Assembly (NCBI RefSeq): GCF_025567385.1
Contig: NZ_JAOQJU010000034.1
Location: 1-30,632 of the forward strand
Length of the DNA: 30,632 nucleotides
Origin: Claveliimonas acetigenes
Lineage (GTDB): Bacteria; Bacillota; Clostridia; Lachnospirales; Lachnospiraceae
Reading direction: 5' to 3'
Below are positions 24,742-30,632 of this stretch, piece after piece. The notes beneath the pieces are model-generated. The model was not told the origin of the DNA and made no database searches. It saw only the letters and a list, made by a program, of their open reading frames with translations. Each line of letters opens with the position of its first letter. Within the stretch, counting starts at the first letter, position 1. Both the position numbers and the translations under genes were made by a program.

Positions 24742-25956
24742 CTATAATGCCTTGATTCTCTCTATTGCCGCAACCGTATTCTCATAAGAACCGAAAGCTG
24801 TCAACCGGAAATATCCTTCACCGCTCGGTCCGAATCCTGATCCGGGTGTTCCTACAACATTTGCCTTCTCAAGCAGGTAATCGAAGAAATCCCATGATGT
24901 CATTCCCTTCGGTGTCTCCAGCCAGATATATGGCGCATTCACACCACCGGATACATTGTAGCCTGCGCTCTTCAGACCTTCGTAAATCGTCTTCGCATTC
25001 TTCATATAGTAGGCAACCTGTTCCTTAAGCTGTGCCTTTCCTGCCTCAGAGTACACTGCCTCACCTGCCCGCTGGACAATATATGGTGCTCCGTTGTACT
25101 TCGTTCCATGGCGTCTTGCCCACAGGGAATGAAGCATCACATCTCCGCTCTTCAGATCCTTCGGGATAACTGTAGCTCCAAGACGCACACCGGTAAATCC
25201 CGCGTTCTTTGAGAAGCTTCTCAGCTCAATCGCGCAGGTTCTCGCCCCTTCACATTCATAGATACTGTGAGGTACATCTTCTTCTGAAATATATGCCTCA
25301 TATGCAGCATCATAAATAATAACCGCTCCCACTTTATTCGCATAATCTACCCATTCCTGAAGCTGCGCTTTCGTAATTGTAGAACCGGTAGGATTATTAG
25401 GGAAGCACAGATAAATGATGTCCGGCGTCTCTTTTGGAAGCTCCGGCGCAAAATTCGTTTCCCTCGTACATGGCATATAGATCACATCGCTCCAGGTCTC
25501 CGTCTTCGCATCATAAGTACCCGTCCGGCCTGCCATAACATTGGTATCCACATATACCGGATACACGGGGTCGCACACAGCAATCTTATTGTCCTTGCTG
25601 AAGATTTCCTGGATGTTTCCGGAATCACATTTTGCCCCGTCAGAAATGAAAATCTCATCCGCTTTAATGTCGCAGCCTTTGTCCTGATAATCGTTCTTCG
25701 CTATCGCACTTCTAAGGAATTCATATCCAAGATCCGGCGCATATCCGCGGAATGTCTCCGCATGAGCCATCTCTTCTACCGCTCCGTGCAGTGCATCAAT
25801 AAGCGCCGGTGCAAGCGGCTGCGTTACATCACCAATCCCAAGACGGATAATGGATTTATCCGGGTTCGCCTGCTGAAATGCAGCCACCTTTTTGCCTATT
25901 GTTGAAAACAAATAGCTTCCTGGTAATTTTAAATAATCCTGATTTACTTTGAACAT
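24742..25956 (-). CDS. dapL: LL-diaminopimelate aminotransferase
   Basis: DapL converts tetrahydrodipicolinate directly to LL-diaminopimelate with glutamate as donor, the short route to lysine and meso-DAP. The 404-residue protein has the typical opening VNQDYLKLPGSYLFSTIGKK, then IRLGIGDVTQPL, the CFPNNPTG motif, the YDAAYEAY motif and the PLP lysine in RSFSKNAGFTG. The end reads FGPSGEGYFRLTAFGS. AAGGAGAT lies before ATG 25956. dapF, which acts on its product, lies just upstream on the same strand (45 bases). The terminator at 24684-24730 closes the unit. Confidence 0.97.
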   Translation of the reverse strand: MFKVNQDYLKLPGSYLFSTIGKKVAAFQQANPDKSIIRLGIGDVTQPLAPALIDALHGAVEEMAHAETFRGYAPDLGYEFLRSAIAKNDYQDKGCDIKADEIFISDGAKCDSGNIQEIFSKDNKIAVCDPVYPVYVDTNVMAGRTGTYDAKTETWSDVIYMPCTRETNFAPELPKETPDIIYLCFPNNPTGSTITKAQLQEWVDYANKVGAVIIYDAAYEAYISEEDVPHSIYECEGARTCAIELRSFSKNAGFTGVRLGATVIPKDLKSGDVMLHSLWARRHGTKYNGAPYIVQRAGEAVYSEAGKAQLKEQVAYYMKNAKTIYEGLKSAGYNVSGGVNAPYIWLETPKGMTSWDFFDYLLEKANVVGTPGSGFGPSGEGYFRLTAFGSYENTVAAIERIKAL

Positions 25957-26001
25957 CGTAGGTATCTCCTTTTTGCAAATTTCTCTATCCGTCCCATTCC
26001 T

Positions 26002-26847
26002 TTAACCGGCAGACGGAATATTGATTACTCCGTCAAAGACTGCTGCAGCCGGACCCGTCATATAAACAGTATTATCCGCCTCCCGCCATTCAACGGTTAA
26101 ATCTCCTCCTGTTAATTTTACTCTAACTCTGCGTTCTGTCAAGTCATTTAACACACTTGCCACTACCGCCGCGCAAGCTCCGGTTCCGCAGCTTAACGTC
26201 TCTTTCGCGCCGCGCTCCCATACCCGCACGCTTATCGTATGTCTGTCTATAATCTCTGTAAATTCTACGTTGATGCGCCGGGGAAATCGCCCGTGATGCT
26301 CAAGGCGCGGTCCCAGCCAACCGATATCTGCTGTTCTGACGCTCTGCACATAGATGACCGCATGAGGATTTCCCAGGGATACGCCCGTCATCCGAAGCAT
26401 AACTCCATCTACCACAATCGGTTCATCTACAACCATGCTGTGTTCGGAAACAATGGGAATCTTATCTGCTTTCAAAATAGGAATCCCCATATCCGCCTCC
26501 ACCTCTGTCACCGTCTTATCTTCCACAGTAAGCCGCAGCCTGCGGATTCCCGCCAATGTCTCTACGGTAAGCTCTGTCTTGTCCGTCATCCCACGCTCAT
26601 AGACATATTTCCCAAGACACCGGATTCCATTGCCGCACATTTCGGCAACAGAGCCATCTGCGTTGTATATCTGCATCCTGAAATCCGCCTTCCCGGAAGG
26701 CCCGATCAGGATCAGGCCATCAGAACCAATCCCTTTATGCCTGTCACTGAAGAGTCTCGCCAGCCCTGCCGGATCGCTTATCCTTTCCGTAAAACAATCC
26801 ACATACACATAATCATTGCCCAGTCCGTGCATCTTCGCAAATTTCAT
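26002..26847 (-). CDS. dapF: Diaminopimelate epimerase
   Basis: DapF turns LL-DAP into meso-DAP for peptidoglycan and lysine, without a cofactor, using two cysteines. Both are present: Cys71 in AEMCGNGIRC and the second in LSCGTGACAAVV. The N-terminal FAKMHGLGNDYVYVD and the SDGLILIGPS segment also match the family. ATG 26847 is preferred over a TTG three codons earlier, with AAAGGAA about 10 bases upstream. The product is 281 residues, of normal length. It follows the ANTAR gene by 25 bases and precedes dapL, so the four genes from glnA to dapL are probably one transcript. Confidence 0.96.
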   Translation of the reverse strand: MKFAKMHGLGNDYVYVDCFTERISDPAGLARLFSDRHKGIGSDGLILIGPSGKADFRMQIYNADGSVAEMCGNGIRCLGKYVYERGMTDKTELTVETLAGIRRLRLTVEDKTVTEVEADMGIPILKADKIPIVSEHSMVVDEPIVVDGVMLRMTGVSLGNPHAVIYVQSVRTADIGWLGPRLEHHGRFPRRINVEFTEIIDRHTISVRVWERGAKETLSCGTGACAAVVASVLNDLTERRVRVKLTGGDLTVEWREADNTVYMTGPAAAVFDGVINIPSAG

Positions 26848-26872
26848 TCTATTCAATTTCCTTTTACAGCCA

Positions 26873-27421
26873 TTATTCTGCCATGATACTTAGTACCATC
26901 TCTGCGGTCTCAACCAGGTTCGTTCCACTGTCCATACTGCATTTCTGCAGATATCTGTGTGCTTCTCCTTCAGACATATTATTTCGTTCCATCAAAAGTT
27001 CCTTCGCCTTTTTGATCAGCATCTGCTGTCCGGGGCTTCTCTCTTTCTGCTCCTGCCTCCGCTTCCGTCTTCTCTGCACCATAGAGCGGGTCATCATCTC
27101 TACCGTATTCATCAGATCGTATACCTTAATCGGCATAGACAGCCCGACCACACCCTCTATATCGCCGTCACTCCATTTATCCGGCGACGCAATCAAAAGC
27201 ATCTCAAATTCTTTCGGCATGTACTCACGAAGTTCCGTATACATCATATCTGCAAGCTTATATCCGCAGACCACAATTCCCTCATCCAGCATTTCCATAC
27301 AGTTCAGCGTCTGAGCTCCGGTAGTGCAAACGCCTCTTACTTCCATACCACCGCGTACCAGAAGATTCCGAATATTGGCTGCATTCTCCTTATTCGGAAA
27401 TGCAACTATAATGCCATCCAT
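26873..27421 (-). CDS. ANTAR-domain RNA-binding regulator with degenerate receiver domain
   Basis: The protein has 182 residues. A receiver-like N-terminal domain (about 1-112) is followed by a basic linker (QRRRKRRQEQKER) and a C-terminal ANTAR domain (about 128-182; QQMLIKKAKELLMERNNMSE, then EAHRYLQKCSMD). ANTAR proteins bind tandem RNA hairpins to prevent transcription termination, often in nitrogen metabolism genes. Here the acidic pocket is missing (AFPNKEN) and the phosphoacceptor position is Gly53 in VVCGYKL, although Lys99 is kept. It is thus a pseudo-receiver. ATG 27421 has AGGAGGT 7 bases upstream. glnA ends 42 bases before it, which suggests that glnA expression is a target. Confidence 0.9.
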   Translation of the reverse strand: MDGIIVAFPNKENAANIRNLLVRGGMEVRGVCTTGAQTLNCMEMLDEGIVVCGYKLADMMYTELREYMPKEFEMLLIASPDKWSDGDIEGVVGLSMPIKVYDLMNTVEMMTRSMVQRRRKRRQEQKERSPGQQMLIKKAKELLMERNNMSEGEAHRYLQKCSMDSGTNLVETAEMVLSIMAE

Positions 27422-27463
27422 GCTTACACCTCCTGTCAATTGCAATTTCCACAGGAAAATGTA

Positions 27464-28795
27464 TTACAACACATGCAGATAGTTCTTAATCTCCCAGTCC
27501 GTTACCTGTGCGCGGTAATCTCTGTATTCCTTTTTCTTAGCTGCAATAAATTTCTCGGACAAATCCTTGCCCAGCACTCCCCGGATAAAAGCATCCTTCT
27601 CGAATTCACGAACCGCTTCCAGCAGACTTCCGGGAAGTTCTTCAATGCCAATCGCATCCCTCTCTTCTTTACTCATTCTATAAATATTCGTATCAACACT
27701 TGCCGGAGGCATAATCTCGTTCCTGATTCCGTCCATTCCCGCTTCCAGGCACACAGCAAGTGCAAGGTAGGGATTTGCCGTTGGATCCGGGCTTCTAAGC
27801 TCAATTCTTGCATGGGCGGTCTTCGCCGTCGGAATACGGATTAACGGCGTACGGTTCTTCGCAGACCAGGCAATGTACACCGGAGCTTCATATCCGGGAA
27901 CCAGACGCTTATAAGAATTCACTGTCGGGTTGGTAATAAAGCTGATTGCTTTCATATGTTTCATAATTCCACCAATAAAATAGTACGCCTCCCGGCTCAG
28001 CCCGTTTACATCCTTCGGATCACTAAACACATTGATTCCATCTCTATTCAGCGAAAGATTCAGATGCATCCCGGAACCATTTTCTCCATACTTCGGCTTC
28101 GGCATAAAGGTTGCATGAAGCCCGTGGCGCTTCGCAATTGTTTTCACCACCATCTTAAATGTCATAATATTGTCAGCAGTTATAAGCGCAGAATCATATT
28201 TAAAATCTATCTCATGCTGCCCGGCGGCAAATTCATGATGGGAAGCCTCAATTTCAAATCCCATGTCTTCAAGAGTCAGTACCATGTCACGTCTGGCATT
28301 TTCCCCCAAATCCAGCGGCCCCAAATCAAAATAACTGGCATTTTCATGGGTAATCGTGGTCGGCATTCCTCCCTCATCCGTATGGAACAGGAAAAATTCG
28401 CACTCCGGTCCTACCTGGAAATCATATCCTTCTGCCTGTACCTTATCAACCACCTTCTTAAGCACGTATCTCGGATCACTTTCAAATATGGTTCCGTCAC
28501 CCTTATAGATATCGCAGATAAACCGCGCCACCTTACCCTGCTGGGGCCTCCACGGGAAGATTTCAAAGGTATTCAGATCCGGATACAAATACATGTCCGA
28601 ATCCTCTACCCTCGCAAATCCTTCAATAGAAGAACCGTCAAACATGCACTCATTGTCCAGCACCTTCTCAAGCTGACTTCTTGTCACCGCAACATTCTTA
28701 AATGTCCCGAAAATATCCGTAAATTGCAGACGGATAAAGCCAACATCTTCTTCCTCCACCATCCGCAGGATATCTTCCCTCGTATAATTCTTCAT
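27464..28795 (-). CDS. glnA: Glutamine synthetase, type I (GSI-alpha)
   Basis: GlnA joins ammonia and glutamate with ATP to make glutamine, which also feeds GatCAB. The 443-residue enzyme has the FDGSSIEGF, VGPECEFFLF, ASHHEFAAGQHEID, NGSGMHLNLS and NPTVNSYKRLVPGYEAP motifs of the active site, and R-I-P residues in TPLIRIP. It lacks the insert and the adenylylation tyrosine loop of GSI-beta, and so is of the Gram-positive alpha type controlled by feedback and protein partners. AGGAGG lies before ATG 28795. It is the first gene behind a consensus promoter and a leader hairpin, with the ANTAR gene next. Confidence 0.98.
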   Translation of the reverse strand: MKNYTREDILRMVEEEDVGFIRLQFTDIFGTFKNVAVTRSQLEKVLDNECMFDGSSIEGFARVEDSDMYLYPDLNTFEIFPWRPQQGKVARFICDIYKGDGTIFESDPRYVLKKVVDKVQAEGYDFQVGPECEFFLFHTDEGGMPTTITHENASYFDLGPLDLGENARRDMVLTLEDMGFEIEASHHEFAAGQHEIDFKYDSALITADNIMTFKMVVKTIAKRHGLHATFMPKPKYGENGSGMHLNLSLNRDGINVFSDPKDVNGLSREAYYFIGGIMKHMKAISFITNPTVNSYKRLVPGYEAPVYIAWSAKNRTPLIRIPTAKTAHARIELRSPDPTANPYLALAVCLEAGMDGIRNEIMPPASVDTNIYRMSKEERDAIGIEELPGSLLEAVREFEKDAFIRGVLGKDLSEKFIAAKKKEYRDYRAQVTDWEIKNYLHVL

Positions 28796-28856
28796 TACAA
28801 CTACCTCCTACTGATATTTACTCATTTATCCTATGTTTTAGACCTTTCTTACGCAA

Positions 28857-28888
28857 AATGGCGTTCTCCGCCCCCAGAAAACGCCATT
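28857..28888 (-). promoter_or_regulatory. Leader hairpin upstream of glnA
   Basis: In the leader RNA, AAUGGCGUUUUC pairs with GAGAACGCCAUU (12 bp including one U-G) around the loop UGGGGGCG, followed by UUUUG. It begins a few bases after the expected transcription start. It may be a weak attenuator or a regulator-binding stem. It does not show the paired hexaloops typical of known ANTAR targets. Confidence 0.6.
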
Positions 28889-28900
28889 GTTTGTTATTTC

Positions 28901-28929
28901 ATTATAAAGATAGGCAGGAGTTTTGTCAA
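28901..28929 (-). promoter_or_regulatory. Consensus promoter of the glnA operon
   Basis: On the minus strand TTGACA (28924-28929) and TATAAT (28901-28906) are both perfect, with 17 bp between them. The promoter starts 11 bases after the stop of the upstream GH43-SLH gene. Confidence 0.93.
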
Positions 28930-28939
28930 TGAAGACATT

Positions 28940-30523
28940 TTACTCTGCTGTACTTTCCATAAATCTCTGAATAATTACCGCGCACTCCGCACGGTTTGCA
29001 TTGCCTTGCGGATCAAGGACAAGCTGTCCATCTACCGTCTTACCGGTAATGATTTTATTCCCCACAGCCCACTTCATTGCGTCCTGTGCAAATTCCTGTA
29101 CGTTCTGCGCATCCGGGAAGCTGCTGTAATCACCGTCAGTGCTTACTTCAAGTTTCAGATAATCCTTTGCATAGCGGTACATCATCGTTGCCATCTGCTC
29201 ACGGGTAATATTGTCTGCTGCCCCGAATCTGCCGCTGTCTGTGTAGCCGGTTACGACACCCGTATCCGCCGCCCAGAGCACAGCACTTGCAAACCAATCT
29301 GTTTCTGCCACATCCGGGAATACTTCCTGATACTCCACTTTCGGCATCTTATTCATCTTATATAAAACAGTTGCAAACTGTGCCCGAACCAAAGTATCTG
29401 CCGGTCCAAAATAACTGGAATTCAGCCCCGTCATAATCTCGTTGTCATATACATACTGTACAACTTCCCGGAACCAGTCCTCTGCATTTACATCGACAAA
29501 AACATCTTCCACCCGGGCAGGTTCTTCCGCAGGCGTCTCGGATGCATACACGGTATCGTTTTCCTTGTCCTCTATCAGGTATCTGAACTGCGGATGGCTG
29601 TTTCCATTCGGCGCATGATAACAAATCATAGTCTGTCCTTCCAGATTTTCAAAAATCATGCAGTGTCCTCCGTCACTGCCCACATCCAGACGTTCATCCG
29701 TCAGTGTCCAGTTTCCATCAAGCTTTCCATTATCAGAATATGCAATCCCCATATGATATCCATCTTCTGACATGGATGAGAGCAGACAGATTAATTTCCC
29801 GGAAGCTGTCTTGTAAAAGCAAGGGCCATCATTTAAAACCATCCCTCCAAATGCCGCCACAGTCCAGGAGCATTCAGATACATCGAACAACTTAAACTGG
29901 GTATCTGCAAATCCATCTAAAGTATCATTCAGCCGTACTGCATAAATGCCATCTTTCCCCTGCGAATAGACCATGTACATCACCCCGTCTTCTTCGTAAA
30001 GCGTAGCGTCGATATCATCATCTTCTTCCGGAGTAAACGGATACTCTGACACAGGCTCAAATGGCCCCAGCGGCTCATCAGATTTGAACAACTGGATTCC
30101 TTTGTTGGCCCGGCCGCTTCCGCCCATAGAGCCATACAGATAAAATTCTCCATCTATATAGTAGACTTCCGGCGCCCAATACTGACTGTCTGCCCAGAAG
30201 CTTCCGTCATTCTGAAAAATCGTATATGGTCCCGCCCAATTCTCCAGATCTTCGCTTACCCAGACAGGGAAGCTGTCCATCTGTCCGCCAAATGCATTGG
30301 TTCCGTCTGTTCCATACATATAATACTTCCCGTCATGCACAACAACATAAGGATCCCGGATCAAGATATCCTCTGTCTTTAGATTGTAATCATAAGTTTC
30401 TTCCAGAATGCTGCTGTTTTCTGTACTTTCTGCTGCATATACATCCGTAACCCCTATGCTTCCTGATAACAAAAGTGACAGAAGCATCAAATATACGAAT
30501 ATCTGTTTTTTCATATTTTTCAT
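28940..30523 (-). CDS. Secreted GH43-family glycoside hydrolase with three SLH repeats
   Basis: A 527-residue surface enzyme. A signal peptide (about 1-31, ending DVYAA) precedes a five-bladed GH43 domain (about 45-320), then three SLH repeats (about 343-527) that hold it on the cell wall. GH43 enzymes mostly cleave arabinose or xylose side chains. The first acidic residue is Asp57 in LIRDPYV, and the second Asp172 in DDIDATLYEEDG. The third, usually Glu, aligns with Asp232 in LNDGPCFYK, so activity or subfamily is uncertain. ATG 30523 has GGAGAC 9 bases upstream. Its SLH part resembles the two CAP-SLH genes, so these proteins form one anchoring family. Confidence 0.9.
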   Translation of the reverse strand: MKNMKKQIFVYLMLLSLLLSGSIGVTDVYAAESTENSSILEETYDYNLKTEDILIRDPYVVVHDGKYYMYGTDGTNAFGGQMDSFPVWVSEDLENWAGPYTIFQNDGSFWADSQYWAPEVYYIDGEFYLYGSMGGSGRANKGIQLFKSDEPLGPFEPVSEYPFTPEEDDDIDATLYEEDGVMYMVYSQGKDGIYAVRLNDTLDGFADTQFKLFDVSECSWTVAAFGGMVLNDGPCFYKTASGKLICLLSSMSEDGYHMGIAYSDNGKLDGNWTLTDERLDVGSDGGHCMIFENLEGQTMICYHAPNGNSHPQFRYLIEDKENDTVYASETPAEEPARVEDVFVDVNAEDWFREVVQYVYDNEIMTGLNSSYFGPADTLVRAQFATVLYKMNKMPKVEYQEVFPDVAETDWFASAVLWAADTGVVTGYTDSGRFGAADNITREQMATMMYRYAKDYLKLEVSTDGDYSSFPDAQNVQEFAQDAMKWAVGNKIITGKTVDGQLVLDPQGNANRAECAVIIQRFMESTAE

Positions 30524-30549
30524 TGCAATAGTCTCCTTCCTTTTTTGGT

Positions 30550-30567
30550 ACTGTAAAGTTTTACAGT
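30550..30567. promoter_or_regulatory. Palindrome upstream of the GH43-SLH gene
   Basis: ACTGTAAA and TTTACAGT flank a central GT, 27 bases before the start codon. It resembles a catabolite-responsive element (TGTAAACGTTTACA) but lacks the central CG that CcpA needs. It may bind another LacI-type regulator. The remaining 65 bases to the window end hold no gene. Confidence 0.5.
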
Positions 30568-30632
30568 CCTATTTTTCTTTAAAACCTTATATTTTCAAGG
30601 CATTCATCACTTTTGCAAATAAAAAAGCAATG

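Noticed and set aside
27956..29365. 469-codon plus-strand frame opposite glnA and the SLH gene
   Set aside because: It crosses two real genes and the glnA promoter in antisense, with no domain and no start signal.

Overview
The window looks like chromosome from a Gram-positive anaerobe of the Clostridia, most likely a gut Lachnospiraceae. The evidence is moderate G+C, strong AGGAGG-type ribosome binding sites, tRNA genes without an encoded CCA, a T-box leader, meso-DAP synthesis through DapL, an indirect aspartyl-tRNA/GatCAB amidation pathway, a thiT transporter component and several SLH-anchored secreted proteins. No phage, transposon, CRISPR array or classical defence locus is visible.

Layout. 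(1) 1-1700: an aminotransferase on the plus strand with a clear promoter, closed by a bidirectional terminator. (2) 1703-7797, minus: a T-box-led transamidation operon in the order aspS2, zinc-ribbon membrane protein, gatC, gatA, gatB. (3) 7848-10700: two abutting XRE regulators, a ClC chloride transporter with an RCK_C tail, and a short, probably truncated XRE regulator. (4) 10988-16719: a CapA-like membrane protein, glgB with a divergent TetR regulator, and fucO with an upstream TetR regulator. (5) 16772-17790: thiT directly after a tRNA-Pro/tRNA-Gln unit and its terminator. (6) 17876-20110: a MATE transporter and a divergent MerR regulator sharing one 21-bp palindromic operator. (7) 20156-24647, minus: a surface-protein cluster. 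A transglutaminase-like secreted protein is followed in another reading frame by Big_2, CAP and SLH domains, then by a second CAP-SLH protein. (8) 24742-28929, minus: glnA, an ANTAR pseudo-receiver protein, dapF and dapL behind a consensus promoter. (9) 28940-30523: a GH43-SLH secreted protein.

The most interesting point is a run of eight G residues (coding strand) at 23577-23584, exactly where the transglutaminase frame gives way to the Big_2-CAP-SLH frame. Losing one G would join both halves into one surface-anchored protein of about 1,024 residues; with eight Gs the product is a short protein without a wall anchor. This fits a phase-variable surface protein, though a sequencing error or a recent inactivating mutation is possible. 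The downstream half also carries an 18-bp minisatellite linker, and its CAP region is nearly duplicated in the next gene, so this locus has three separate routes to variation.

Other points worth following are the T-box on aspS2-gatCAB, the uncharacterised zinc-ribbon membrane protein inside that operon, and the ANTAR protein next to glnA whose receiver domain has lost its phosphoacceptor.
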